From Planctomycetia bacterium (GTDB lineage Bacteria; Planctomycetota; Planctomycetia; Gemmatales; Gemmataceae), in the NCBI GenBank assembly GCA_009918525.1, contig RGDT01000004.1, forward strand, positions 1 to 36,390: a stretch of 36,390 nucleotides of DNA, in the 5' to 3' direction. Within the stretch, counting starts at the first letter, position 1. Each line of letters starts with the position of its first letter. The notes under the pieces were generated by a model. The model did not search any database. It was not told where the DNA came from and was given only the letters and a program-made list of their open reading frames with translations. Below are positions 25,181 through 34,303 of this stretch, piece by piece. The position numbers and the translations under genes are program-made.

Positions 25181-26083
25181 TCAAAATCCAGGTAATTGGG
25201 GTTGACTCATCAAACGGTTGTGAGGCTCACGTACTGATCGTTTCTTGGGGAGTGGGCCAATCTCTATTGGTTTCAAGGGGATGTCCTGCTGTCCGGTATG
25301 AATCCGTATACTGCAGCCACGTTGCTCAAACAAATTGCGAGCTACCTTTCGAGCCAAAGCCGGCCGGTTACATTCGCCGCTCAGATGTAGTTGTACAAGA
25401 TGCCCTAATCGCTCGATTCCCTGCCGGTCGAGTAACCGTGCGAGAAAGTCAACCGCCTGGTCATTAGATAAATGCCCATGCTCACCAAGGACACGTTCGA
25501 TCAAAAACGCCGGGCGAGAGCTTTGCCGCTGAAGAGTAACATCATGGTTGAACTCCAAGGCGAGCAAATCGACATGGAGAAATCCATTTAATAGCACCTC
25601 GTCCCAAACTCCGAGATCAGCCGCATATCCCAAGGAAAAGGCCGAGCCGAACAGGTCGCTGGGACCAGTCAGACGAAATGCGAAGGTCGCGCCGCCATCG
25701 TGACGCACAGGGACGGGTAAACAACGCAAACCCGCTGGTAGGTTGAATTCCTCATTCGAGTGAAAATCACGAACCAAATCGCCGACGCGAAGTGCCCGAA
25801 AATTTACTGACCGCAACAACACATGATGATGAGACGGGTGGCAATACAACGGCACCTTACGCTCGACTAACCACCCCAACAATCCATCGTTCCAATGATC
25901 GCCATGCGTGTGTGTCAAGACCATGGCCCGGATCTGAAGCGGCGAAAGGGCAACCGCAGCGAAACGTGCGAGCATGTCGGTAGGTTTCAGGCCGCCATCG
26001 ATCAGAACACCACCAGTGTCGGCGCTAACCAGCGAACAGTTCCCTGTGCTGCCGCTCGCCAGAACCGTGAAGCGTAGACCCAT
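25181..26083 (-). CDS. Metallo-beta-lactamase-fold hydrolase (YycJ/WalJ-like)
   Basis: 300 residues from the ATG at 26083 (GAGGTGG upstream). The start MGLRFTVLASGSTGNCSLV is the family's signature opening, followed by LIDGGLK and the metal motif HTHGDH (58-63). Later ligand blocks are VRHDGGATFAFRL, LGYAADLG, LALEFNHD and GEHGHLSNDQAVDFL. In Gram-positive bacteria the YycJ/WalJ relatives are DNA exonucleases or cell-wall-linked regulators; here no WalKR pair is nearby, so the exact role is open. The gene converges on clpX and follows the SDR gene with a 97-bp gap on the same strand. Confidence 0.85.
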   Translation of the reverse strand: MGLRFTVLASGSTGNCSLVSADTGGVLIDGGLKPTDMLARFAAVALSPLQIRAMVLTHTHGDHWNDGLLGWLVERKVPLYCHPSHHHVLLRSVNFRALRVGDLVRDFHSNEEFNLPAGLRCLPVPVRHDGGATFAFRLTGPSDLFGSAFSLGYAADLGVWDEVLLNGFLHVDLLALEFNHDVTLQRQSSRPAFLIERVLGEHGHLSNDQAVDFLARLLDRQGIERLGHLVQLHLSGECNRPALARKVARNLFEQRGCSIRIHTGQQDIPLKPIEIGPLPKKRSVREPHNRLMSQPQLPGF

Positions 26084-26180
26084 CGCCACCTCTTTAGCTC
26101 GTTGGGACAGCAACACATGATAGCGAGGTCGTCAACAGACGCAAACCCGCTTCCCTGGCGAGAATCGAGCCAGGGGCGGT

Positions 26181-26927
26181 TCAGTACGTGGCACGTCCAC
26201 CCGAGAGGTCGAACACCGCTCCCGTACTGAACGAACAGTCTCGCGAGCACAGCCACGTCACGAGGGCCGCGACCTCCTCTTTCTGGCCAAACCGCCCCAT
26301 AGGAATGCGTGATAGCATGTATTCGATATGTTGGGACGTCATTTGTTTGAAAATGTCGGTTTGTATCACAGCCGGAGTTACACAGTTGACCGCGATGCCC
26401 TGTTTCGCTAATTCTTTGCCCAGCGACTTGGTAAATCCAATCACTCCCGCCTTGGCCGCGCTGTAGTGAGCCGCGTTGGGATTACCTTCCTTACCGGCTA
26501 TGGAGGCGATGTTGACGATCCGCCCATAACCTCCGGTCAACAGATGCGGTACTACGGCTTTACAGCATAAGAAAACCCCTGTCAGGTCGATGTCGATCAC
26601 TCGCCGCCATTCGTCCACGTCCAGTTCCCAACTCGGGCGATTACTCCCTGTGATACCCGCGTTGTTGACCAAAATATGTAGACCGCCGAACCGTTCACGA
26701 GCCGCTTCAGCCGCACGCTGGAGGTCGGCCAACTGTGTGACGTCAACGACGGCCGTATGCGTGCGGTTGCCCAGGGCCGCAGATGTGGCAGTTAGAGCGG
26801 CTGCGTCACAATCCCAAAGGCTGACGTTCGCCCCGGACGCCAAGAGTCGCTCAACGATTGCCAGCCCGATACCGCGTGCCGCACCGGTGACAATGGCTGT
26901 CTGCCCTGTAAGATCGAGTGGATTCAT
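26181..26927 (-). CDS. Short-chain dehydrogenase/reductase, FabG-like
   Basis: 248 residues from the ATG at 26927, chosen because AGGA lies upstream and the family start MNPLDLTGQTAIVTGAARGIG follows. The cofactor motif TGAARGIG (14-21), NNAG (88-91) and the catalytic set Ser142, Tyr155, Lys159 are all canonical, and DLSGG closes the protein. The length and the block NCVTPAVIQTDI fit classical SDRs of the 3-oxoacyl-ACP reductase type. The real substrate could equally be a sugar or other alcohol. An acidic residue after the second strand (LWDCD) favours NAD(H) over NADP(H), by inference. Confidence 0.88.
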   Translation of the reverse strand: MNPLDLTGQTAIVTGAARGIGLAIVERLLASGANVSLWDCDAAALTATSAALGNRTHTAVVDVTQLADLQRAAEAARERFGGLHILVNNAGITGSNRPSWELDVDEWRRVIDIDLTGVFLCCKAVVPHLLTGGYGRIVNIASIAGKEGNPNAAHYSAAKAGVIGFTKSLGKELAKQGIAVNCVTPAVIQTDIFKQMTSQHIEYMLSRIPMGRFGQKEEVAALVTWLCSRDCSFSTGAVFDLSGGRATY

Positions 26928-27015
26928 CGCGATATCCTCGTTGTTGCTTCTGCCTGAGGCAGACGGAGAGAGAGAGAGAAGGGTTCCCATCTCCCCCAAA
27001 ATTGCAAACGCGGTC

Positions 27016-27089
27016 ATCAGAGCCAAAAACGGGCGAGCGGAGTGTGTCAACGCCCCGATTTACCGTCGCGAACGCTTCCGGCTTTGTAT
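27016..27089. repeat. Palindromic repeat family, copy 2
   Basis: It starts ATCAGAGCC, has the core GGGCGAGCGGAGTGTGTCAACGCCCC in two pieces at 27031-27056, and closes with GCTTCCGGCTTTGT, the inverse of the left end with a few changes. It lies in the gap upstream of the SDR gene. The same layout is seen at 32485-32560. Confidence 0.68.
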
Positions 27090-27147
27090 CCAGCCAGTGC
27101 TTATGGAGCCACAAAATGGCAAAGAGGGCGAGGGGGCACAGGTCGGG

Positions 27148-27172
27148 GAGAGAGGAGGGCTTCTCCTCTCTC
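27148..27172 (-). terminator. Perfect 10-bp hairpin downstream of the MFS/spermidine-synthase gene
   Basis: 27148-27157 pairs perfectly with 27163-27172 around a 5-base loop (GGCTT). It lies about 30 bases past the stop of the minus-strand fusion gene. There is no T-run, so it may slow or stabilise rather than strictly terminate the transcript. The motif CCCAAAATTGC beside it recurs at about 26995. Confidence 0.4.
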
Positions 27173-27203
27173 GCCCAAAATTGCCATGGTGTTCAAACCG
27201 GCC

Positions 27204-30200
27204 TTAACGGTTGAAAACGCTCAACAGGTTAGAATAGTCGTCTGTCCAGACGCCTACTTTCGCAATCTTCTTTCGCCGTTCCTCCAGCGACTCGATGCGG
27301 GCTTTGAGCCGATTCACCCGTGATGCCAGCGGATCGCGCCGCTCCGTCCAATAAGTCTTGTTCGAGGTTAATTGCTCCTTTTCCTCGGTCGCTTTTTGGA
27401 ACTTAGGCTTGATCTCGGCTATCTTCCGCTTGGCTTCCTCCAATTTGCGGCCAATCTCCGCCTTGTCGCCCGCTCGGCCGTCTTTCATCAGGTTGGTTAG
27501 CGATTCGACGTTCTTTTCGGCGGCTTCGTTCTCCAACTTGAGAGGTTCATAGTCTTTGTCGAGTGCCTTCAACAACCGTTCGGTATCCGCCAGCTTGGCG
27601 CGAATCGGCTCCAGATCCTTCGTCAATTTTTCAAGCTCTTTCTGATCGGCCTCGTTGCGGGCGTCGATGTCGTGCAACGTGTCGATAGGAACCCATTTCG
27701 ACCGCGCGACATACGGACCGGTGCGATTCTCATCCTCGAAGGCCTTGCGAGCCACCGTATCACTAATACCCCTGCAAGCTAGGGCCAGTCCGCTTGCCGC
27801 TGTCATGGCCGGATCCGTGGACGGCCACAATGCCGCGCCCAAACACTCTAGCTGTGCTTCATCTGCCTGCCACATCGGCACTTGTAGCAGACGTTCGATA
27901 TTCTTCACGTCGCGCGTGATGGCTACCCAGTGCGAGCGACTCTTGCCCGGTGCGATTTCGTCATCGTCGCTCATGTGATAACTGACGAGGTTCGGCACTT
28001 CTTCGATCACGTTGCCTTTCTCATCGCGAACGCCGTTTTCGCGTAGATCCGTGACGATGTTTGCCAGCACCGGTTGAAGGTCCAGGTAACGATTGGAAAT
28101 GTGCACCAGAATGATGCCGTCCTTTTCCAATCGTCGTAAATAGATCATCATCGCTTCGCGGGTGATCAAGTGTACCGGAATGGCATCGCTACTAAAAGCG
28201 TCCGCGAAAATCATCCCATACTTGTCGTCTGCCATGAGCTTCGGGCCATACTCCGGCTGCGGCGGCGGATTGCGGTACTCGCTCTTTTCCTCGTCCCAGC
28301 GTTCCATCGGCCGCAGACGCGGCAGCCCACGCTTCTCGGGGTCAGCCTGTTTGTTGAGCGGATTGGAAGGATCGCAGGTCAAACGAGCATCCCCGAGAAT
28401 CAGGCCGATGTCCACTCCGCGTTTCTTGGCGTCTTCACAGAAGGTGAAGTAGCGGCGTTGATTGTACGAGATGTCAACAACGACTTGATCGATGTCGTAG
28501 TAATCGAGTCGTTGTCCGGCATTGGCATAGGCCGCGACCGTACCCGTACCCAGACCAATAACCGCAATACCCGGCCAGCGTTTTTCCTTTTCGTTGAAGC
28601 GGTTGTAGCCGCGCATCACCATGCCGACGGGACCGGTGGCATGATAATACGAGGTAGGGAGATTACGCAAATCATCTTCGAGGAACTGTTTACCGTGTAG
28701 GGTCGTACCGTGTACAAGACGATTGACGAAGTAACGAGCCTGAATCGGGAAACTACGGCGATCCTCTGGGTAGAAAGATCGTCCCAGTTCAACTTTCAGC
28801 ACGCCGAAGAAGCTGCGATCTTGGTAGAGACAGCCTTCGCGGATCGCCAGCGACATTCCCGCTGCCAGCATGATCGCCCCGACACCCAGGCCGAAGCGGA
28901 TGTTACGCTCGACAAAGGTGTAGCACAACACAGCCGGAAGCCCAAAGATGAGGATGTTGCGGAATTGCTCCGGTTCCAGTTGCAGGCGTTTAGCAAACCC
29001 ATCGACCCGACCTTCGAGCAAGTCCGACGGCAAGCCCCAAAACAGTCCCAAGACCAAGACCAGCAGTCCCAAAGGTAATAATAGGTCCAACGCTCGATCC
29101 ACTAGGCTATTCTGGGGCTTTTCTCCTTCCTCGGCAGGGGGTGTTCCCCATCCCTTCCAGGCGGCGAGGATGCCGAACAATAATCCCGGCAAGAAGACCA
29201 AGATGGCCCGATTCCAGTGTTCCCAGGGCATATCCTTCACTTTGGGGTACGAACTCGGCTTGTCCTTGGGGAAGAAATCGAACAGGAAGGCGGTCAAAAG
29301 TAATCCGCCCACCAGGAAAAAGACGGCACACAAAGCCAGATCGGCCGACCGAGCTAGTTTGCTGTCTTTGGAAAGACCGAGCGGCGGTACCAATAAACAG
29401 GCCACCATCATGGCAATCTGGTACTCGATATACGAGTTGAACATTATGGGTGCGGCCAAACTATTGAACAATCCACCGACTACGCCGCCGACGGACATCG
29501 TCAGGAAGAAGTCGGTCAGATGCTCCGGTTCAGGCCGGTCGCGGGCCATTTCACCATGACAGACCATGGCGACGATGAATAACGCCACCAAGTGTAGGGC
29601 AATTTTCACCCAGATACTCGCGGCGATTTCTGCATACATGATGAACATCAGCAGCAGTATCAGCAGCGGCATCACCATGACCATCACATGGTGAATCAAC
29701 TCTTTATCACGAAGAGTGAAAATCCAGCCGGTCCAGACTGCCGCCCCCAGAACGCCTAGCCGAATCAGCAATAGAATCGAAGAACCTTCAGGGAACCACT
29801 TAGCCCCGATGTAAGGCTCCAGGTCGATACCCGAGGTGTTCGCGATGGTTTTGATGACTGGTTGTTTGATGGCCTCGTCAGGAGCGACTAGCAATCCAAG
29901 CCCCATCAGCAGCAACCACACACAAGCGGCAACGGTAATGTTTTGAGTGCGGACATCGAACACCGAGAAAACGATAATGAATGTCAGCAAGTACAGCATC
30001 AACGGCAGTACCCACAACAGCGGAATGGCCGCGATATCCATCGACATGTAGGTCGTCGCGCCGAGCATCAAACTCGAAGGAACGGCAGCCAGTGTCAGCC
30101 AGCGCAAGCGTCGTATCCATGTCACAGGCTTGTGGGGTGCCAGAAGTGGCGGCACCGTTTCGATGATATTTCGACTGGGACCTGAGGTAATTTGCTCGGT

Positions 30201-30878
30201 AGCTCCCGCTCGCCGACCTCCGGCGTCGGTACCGGGCTGTTTATCGTCGTTCGTTGCGGGCGCTTTGCTATTCCACATCAAGAACGCGCAACCTGCCGTC
30301 AGAGCGGCCAAAATCGCAAACCCGAAGCACCATAAAAAGCGTTGCGATGAGAGAGTCAAGTTCGGTTCGATCATGAACGGATAGCACCCCAATCCAATCA
30401 TCGAGCCAAGGTTACTGGCCGCATAGAGGAAGTAGGGGTCGGAAGCGGCGGGGTGGTCAGTGGCGGAGAACCAACGAGTGAGGACTGAGGCGCTTGTGCA
30501 GATGACAAAAACGGGAATGCCAATCGACGCGGTCAGCACCAACAGCGACGCAAAAATCGGGTTCCCTTCACGCCCTTGAACCAACCAGCCTTGTATGACC
30601 AGTGGGCCGGCTATGGCGAAGAACAGCAACGGTAACACCAACACGACAAGATGGATCATCGCCTGACGGCGCGGTCCGAGATTCTTCGTCGTGAAGTGAG
30701 CATAGGCGTATCCGGCAAGGAGTACCGCCTGGTAGAACACCATGCAGGTGTTCCATACTGCTGGGCTACCACCCAGCAACGGCAGCATCAGTTTTCCGCC
30801 CATCAATTCCAGCAGAAACAGCAACGCGGCCGATAGAAAGATCGTAAACGCGAATAGAAGCAACATGACGGCGGGCAA
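27204..30878 (-). CDS. Giant MFS-transporter/spermidine-synthase fusion protein with C-terminal coiled coil
   Basis: About 1224 residues. I favour the TTG at 30878, which has GGAGG 8 bases upstream; an ATG at 30866 is the alternative. The first ~690 residues are many hydrophobic membrane segments of the MFS/spermidine-synthase family (opening FTIFLSAALLFLLELMGGKLMLPLLGG). Around 770-900 lies a spermidine-synthase-like Rossmann domain: VIGLGTGTVAAYA, YYDIDQVVVDISY, and IFADAFSSDAIPVHLITREAM. Residues about 1075-1205 are a charged coiled coil, placed just before the usual family end VWTDDYSNLLSVF. Polyamine synthesis has not been shown for such fusions; a membrane methyl- or aminopropyltransferase-like role is possible. 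Confidence 0.85.
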   Translation of the reverse strand: MPAVMLLLFAFTIFLSAALLFLLELMGGKLMLPLLGGSPAVWNTCMVFYQAVLLAGYAYAHFTTKNLGPRRQAMIHLVVLVLPLLFFAIAGPLVIQGWLVQGREGNPIFASLLVLTASIGIPVFVICTSASVLTRWFSATDHPAASDPYFLYAASNLGSMIGLGCYPFMIEPNLTLSSQRFLWCFGFAILAALTAGCAFLMWNSKAPATNDDKQPGTDAGGRRAGATEQITSGPSRNIIETVPPLLAPHKPVTWIRRLRWLTLAAVPSSLMLGATTYMSMDIAAIPLLWVLPLMLYLLTFIIVFSVFDVRTQNITVAACVWLLLMGLGLLVAPDEAIKQPVIKTIANTSGIDLEPYIGAKWFPEGSSILLLIRLGVLGAAVWTGWIFTLRDKELIHHVMVMVMPLLILLLMFIMYAEIAASIWVKIALHLVALFIVAMVCHGEMARDRPEPEHLTDFFLTMSVGGVVGGLFNSLAAPIMFNSYIEYQIAMMVACLLVPPLGLSKDSKLARSADLALCAVFFLVGGLLLTAFLFDFFPKDKPSSYPKVKDMPWEHWNRAILVFLPGLLFGILAAWKGWGTPPAEEGEKPQNSLVDRALDLLLPLGLLVLVLGLFWGLPSDLLEGRVDGFAKRLQLEPEQFRNILIFGLPAVLCYTFVERNIRFGLGVGAIMLAAGMSLAIREGCLYQDRSFFGVLKVELGRSFYPEDRRSFPIQARYFVNRLVHGTTLHGKQFLEDDLRNLPTSYYHATGPVGMVMRGYNRFNEKEKRWPGIAVIGLGTGTVAAYANAGQRLDYYDIDQVVVDISYNQRRYFTFCEDAKKRGVDIGLILGDARLTCDPSNPLNKQADPEKRGLPRLRPMERWDEEKSEYRNPPPQPEYGPKLMADDKYGMIFADAFSSDAIPVHLITREAMMIYLRRLEKDGIILVHISNRYLDLQPVLANIVTDLRENGVRDEKGNVIEEVPNLVSYHMSDDDEIAPGKSRSHWVAITRDVKNIERLLQVPMWQADEAQLECLGAALWPSTDPAMTAASGLALACRGISDTVARKAFEDENRTGPYVARSKWVPIDTLHDIDARNEADQKELEKLTKDLEPIRAKLADTERLLKALDKDYEPLKLENEAAEKNVESLTNLMKDGRAGDKAEIGRKLEEAKRKIAEIKPKFQKATEEKEQLTSNKTYWTERRDPLASRVNRLKARIESLEERRKKIAKVGVWTDDYSNLLSVFNR

Positions 30879-31086
30879 GGTAAAGTCCTCCGCAAATAGC
30901 GCACCCCGGCCGGTCGTCACTTGCGAGCAGCCGAATAAGAGACAATGTAGGGATTTAACCCCGTATAGGTAAAGGGGGAGCGAACCTGGTAGGAAAGAAC
31001 TCGCCCTAGAACCGCCACCACCGGTCGTCCGGGGATGCAACCAATGGTCCCGACGACTGGCGGAGCGGATCCAAAAAGCTAGTCCA

Positions 31087-32367
31087 TCACTTTTGCCCGA
31101 TGCAATACAGTGTCGTGCGAGAACGGATATACAACCGCCCCTCTACGACGGCCGGCGATGCCCCGTAATCAAGTACACCGCCGGGTAGTTTATTTCGGCC
31201 CACGATTCGGGGTGACTCGCCCGGCTCGACCAAAACTGTCGTGCCGTCGCCCAGTATCCACATAATCACGCCGTTGACGTACAACGGCGAAGCCATCGAG
31301 TTCTTATCGCGTCCGAGATCGAGTTTGCCCGTCGATTTGCCCGTTTTCAGGTCGAATACCGTCAACTGCGATCCCTTTTCCACGCAGTAAACGCGACCAT
31401 CGACCAAAATCGGTGACGCCACGTCACGTTTCTTGCGAGCTACTTCATACACGACGTTTTTCTTGGTCACGTCGCCGGTGTCCGGCATTTTGATGCCTTG
31501 GTAAACCCCGGTGCGCCCCGATAGGACGAACAGATGGTTCCCATCGGTGACTGGAAGCGGTTCGCCGAATTTGTTCTGGTCGTCGGCCTTGCTTCGGGTG
31601 CATCGCCAAATTTCTTTCCCCGTCTTGGGGTCGTAGCCCCAGAGGCCGTCGGGCCCGTTGAGCACCAGATCCACACGTCCGCTGGTGGTCTTGAGCATCA
31701 CGGGCGTGCTGAATCCACGGCCCTGATCGCGGGGGGTTGCCCAGACTTCTTTGCCCGTCGCCTTGTCCAAGGCGACCAAAGCAGCGGGAGCGGCACTAGG
31801 GCCACCGTCATTGTCGCAATTTACGATTACCGTGTCACCGAACAGCACCGGCGACGCGCCCGTATTCCAGCCTGCACTGCTAGCGAAGATTCCGAACTGT
31901 TTTTGCCAAATGAGCTTGCCTTCCGTGTCGTAGCAGAACAGCCCCGGCGTGCCGAAAAATGCATAGACAAACTTGCCGTCCGTCGCGCACGAAGGAGACG
32001 CGTAACCGTGCCAGGGGTGCGTCTTCTCTATCGGCTGATCCTTCGCCGCCATTTGCGACCACAGCACTTTGCCACTACCGGCATCTACGCTAAACACATA
32101 GCGCTCGCGGCCTTTGTCTTTGGCTCCGGTCAGATAAATTCGCCCAGCATGGAGGATGGGAGAAGAGTGACCATCGCCCGGTAGCTCGGTCTTCCAGAGG
32201 ACGTTTTTCGTGTCCGTCCAATCGAGAGGGATACGAACATTCGGAACGTGGCCTTGCATATCCGGCCCGCGCCAGTGGAGCCATGAAGTGCCGGCATTGG
32301 TCGGTTCGTCTTTGGCCAACAGGGGAATGCACGCGGCCAGAAGTAATGGCAGGGCCAGAAGGCGCAT
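31087..32367 (-). CDS. Secreted PQQ-type beta-propeller protein
   Basis: 426 residues with a signal peptide (MRLLALPLLLAACIPLLAKDE), then WLHWRGPDMQG, a typical start for planctomycete PQQ-binding-like propellers. Blade motifs repeat through the protein: GSGKVLWSQ, EGKLIWQKQ, TGKEVWATP, TGKEIWRCT, TGKSTGKLDLG. No catalytic dehydrogenase residues are evident, so it is more likely a binding or scaffold propeller in the periplasm, or a BamB-like protein, than a quinoprotein enzyme. GGAG precedes the ATG. It is the gene just upstream of the spermidine-synthase fusion, with a 208-bp gap. Confidence 0.88.
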   Translation of the reverse strand: MRLLALPLLLAACIPLLAKDEPTNAGTSWLHWRGPDMQGHVPNVRIPLDWTDTKNVLWKTELPGDGHSSPILHAGRIYLTGAKDKGRERYVFSVDAGSGKVLWSQMAAKDQPIEKTHPWHGYASPSCATDGKFVYAFFGTPGLFCYDTEGKLIWQKQFGIFASSAGWNTGASPVLFGDTVIVNCDNDGGPSAAPAALVALDKATGKEVWATPRDQGRGFSTPVMLKTTSGRVDLVLNGPDGLWGYDPKTGKEIWRCTRSKADDQNKFGEPLPVTDGNHLFVLSGRTGVYQGIKMPDTGDVTKKNVVYEVARKKRDVASPILVDGRVYCVEKGSQLTVFDLKTGKSTGKLDLGRDKNSMASPLYVNGVIMWILGDGTTVLVEPGESPRIVGRNKLPGGVLDYGASPAVVEGRLYIRSRTTLYCIGQK

Positions 32368-32484
32368 GGAGATACTCCGCAGGGTTGTGAGGCGTGGTTG
32401 TTATCTTAGTCGTTCAGCGGCGCGGAAACCATCATCGGAAACTTTCTAGCTTGGGTCGCTTAGGGCAGAGGAGGACGCTGACCT

Positions 32485-32560
32485 ATCAGAGCCGGAAGCC
32501 TGAGGGACGGCGAATCGGGGCGTTCACACCCCGCTCGCCATTTACGCTTCCGGCTCTGAT
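32485..32560. repeat. Palindromic repeat family, copy 3 (clearest)
   Basis: A perfect 15-bp terminal inverted repeat, ATCAGAGCCGGAAGC (32485-32499), is mirrored at 32546-32560. Inside is a second stem GGCGA..GGGG / CCCC..TCGCC around a short CGTTCACA loop, so the whole 76 bp can fold into one nested hairpin. It spans the end of the metallophosphoesterase gene: the last 19 bases overlap its C-terminal codons and stop at 32542, which suggests that the repeat supplies the gene's last residues (GTSEPEA). Confidence 0.78.
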
Positions 32561-33216
32561 GTTCCCCTGGAATCGCCTCCTAGTTCGCACGTCCAAACCG
32601 GATGAATAGGACGATATTCCTCATCCAAGATACTGACGTTGGCCAGAATTGTTTTGCCTAGCCTGTATTCACCACGGCCTTCGTGGATGTGCCCGAAGAT
32701 GGCTAACTTCGGCTGAATACGCTTAATTCGTTCGGTCAAAGACGGGGAGCCGGTGTTTTCGATGTGGCTACCTCGCTGCACCTGGTCTCCGTAACCGCGC
32801 GGTGGACCATGCAAGACAAGAATATCGGTATCCTTGGGAATCATAGCCCAGCGGGTTTCAAGGTCTTCTTCTTCGAGGTTGAACGCCCAGTTGAAAAACC
32901 ACGGTTGCCAGGGGGTGCCCCAGACCTTGTATTTTTCGATTTCGCAACCGCTGTCTTGAAGATAAGTCCATCGCAGGGCGATCGGGACCGCCTCGGGCAG
33001 TTGCTCAAATATAAAATCGTGATTACCGCAAACGCCTACGATATGCCGGGCCGGTATTTGGTCGAGCCAGGCTCGGAAGTTGGTGTCCAGCCAGGAAGCC
33101 TGATAAAGTGGGTCGTGGTCGGCCGTCGGACAAATGTCGCCGCCGATCAACAACAGATCACAACGTGGTACGTCCGGCAAATGGCCGTGAAGATCGCTGA
33201 CCGCACATATTCGCAT
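32542..33216 (-). CDS. Calcineurin-like metallophosphoesterase
   Basis: 224 residues from the ATG at 33216; a TTG at 33252 would add 12 residues with no support. The metal motifs are complete: SDLHGH (7-12), GGD (25-27), GNHD (64-67), VLHGPP and GHIHEGRG. The small size and layout fit cytoplasmic phosphoesterases such as the MPPED/YkuE-like group. Substrate unknown. No clear ribosome site is visible. The last codons fall inside palindromic repeat copy 3, so the native C-terminus may have been replaced by repeat sequence. Confidence 0.85.
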   Translation of the reverse strand: MRICAVSDLHGHLPDVPRCDLLLIGGDICPTADHDPLYQASWLDTNFRAWLDQIPARHIVGVCGNHDFIFEQLPEAVPIALRWTYLQDSGCEIEKYKVWGTPWQPWFFNWAFNLEEEDLETRWAMIPKDTDILVLHGPPRGYGDQVQRGSHIENTGSPSLTERIKRIQPKLAIFGHIHEGRGEYRLGKTILANVSILDEEYRPIHPVWTCELGGDSRGTSEPEA

Positions 33217-33268
33217 AGCGTTAATGTAGGGGATGAAGCGATAATTCGCCAAGATCGCGAAGGAAAAA

Positions 33269-33352
33269 CAGAGCCGAAAGCGGGCGAGTGGGGCTTATCA
33301 ACGCCCCGGTACTGCGTTGAATCGGGGTGTTGACACGCCCCGCTCGCCCCGC
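33269..33352. repeat. Palindromic repeat family, copy 4
   Basis: The left end reads CAGAGCCGAAAGCG. Two arms of about 31 bases, 33280-33310 and 33321-33352, are imperfect inverted copies (core GGCGAGTGGGGC / GCCCCGCTCGCC) separated by 10 bases. It fills the space between the BBP7 gene end and the metallophosphoesterase start, and could also end the barrel transcript. Confidence 0.72.
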
Positions 33353-33364
33353 TCATCTCACCTC

Positions 33365-34303
33365 TTAAAACTCCAGGGTCAACCCGGCGCTCAGCCCATG
33401 AACCCAAAAATCCGCGGCTTGCCGATCATAATGGGGCCGACTCGGCCCGCCGATGGTGCCAAAGGAAGGGTCCGAAGGTACTAATCCAGGATTTGTAACT
33501 AGGTCGATCTGATTGGTCGGACGCACCACGCGACTTAGGTAGAGGAAATTGTATCCGGCCCGTAGCGATACACCCTTGGCGACTTGGTAGCTCACATTCA
33601 GACCTATCTCGGGGGCAACGGCGAAGTCGTTGGAAGTATGTGAACCGATATTGCTAGATAATGCTCGTAGACCACCCAGCAGGGCCGCGCCGCTGACGTC
33701 GGTGGTCAGTCCGGAGATGTTCACACGCTGTTGACTAACACCCATTGCCAACTTACCCGTGACATCGACGTCCACTCGACCGAAATGGTAACCCACGCGC
33801 GTACCTACTTGTACACCATAGAAATCCGTATCGGCACGGAATGAATCGAGGGTACTCAGACCGAGACTCGTCGTTCCTCCGAAAGTAAGAGCGAAAGGGG
33901 TTCCTTGTGGATTTTGAATGGTAACCGATTCCGAATAGCTTTCGCGCAATCCGATCTGTCGAAAGCCGACTAGACCGCGTACTTTCAACGGGCCGCTGCT
34001 CATGGCCGTGTCGAAGACGCCGTTGACCTCCCACCCGAATAGCCGTGAAGTCGAGGCGTTGGCGTAGGTACCCGTCAAAGGGCCGATGGCGGGGTCAGAG
34101 ATAAACAGGGGGAATTGAATGCCTGTGTTCGCGTCGATGATCGGTTGAGCCAACGAAGGGTTGCCGTTACTGTCGGAGCGGAACGCCGAACCCGAAGAAA
34201 CACGGCTGAGCAAGAAACCACCCAGTTGAACCCCGATACTAGCATCTTCATCTATCCAAACCGTCGCCCCGAGTCGTACACCCGATTGGCCGTCTATCGG
34301 CAC
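33365..34303 (-). CDS. BBP7-family outer-membrane beta-barrel protein, C-terminal part
   Basis: The open frame gives 312 residues of beta-barrel sequence: GQSGVRLGATVWIDEDASIGVQLGGF, SDSNGNPSLAQP, SRLFGWEVNGVFD, GLVGFRQIGLRE, and a final strand ending in Phe (GLTLEF), the classic outer-membrane insertion signal. This is the BBP7 family expanded in planctomycetes. The frame does not begin at a real start: the coding sequence continues upstream as SGTGERVPIDG until the mosaic-end bases at 34320-34333. It belongs with the N-terminal piece at 34248-34577, and the intact gene would be about 33365-34577 plus missing bases. Confidence 0.82.
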   Translation of the reverse strand: MPIDGQSGVRLGATVWIDEDASIGVQLGGFLLSRVSSGSAFRSDSNGNPSLAQPIIDANTGIQFPLFISDPAIGPLTGTYANASTSRLFGWEVNGVFDTAMSSGPLKVRGLVGFRQIGLRESYSESVTIQNPQGTPFALTFGGTTSLGLSTLDSFRADTDFYGVQVGTRVGYHFGRVDVDVTGKLAMGVSQQRVNISGLTTDVSGAALLGGLRALSSNIGSHTSNDFAVAPEIGLNVSYQVAKGVSLRAGYNFLYLSRVVRPTNQIDLVTNPGLVPSDPSFGTIGGPSRPHYDRQAADFWVHGLSAGLTLEF

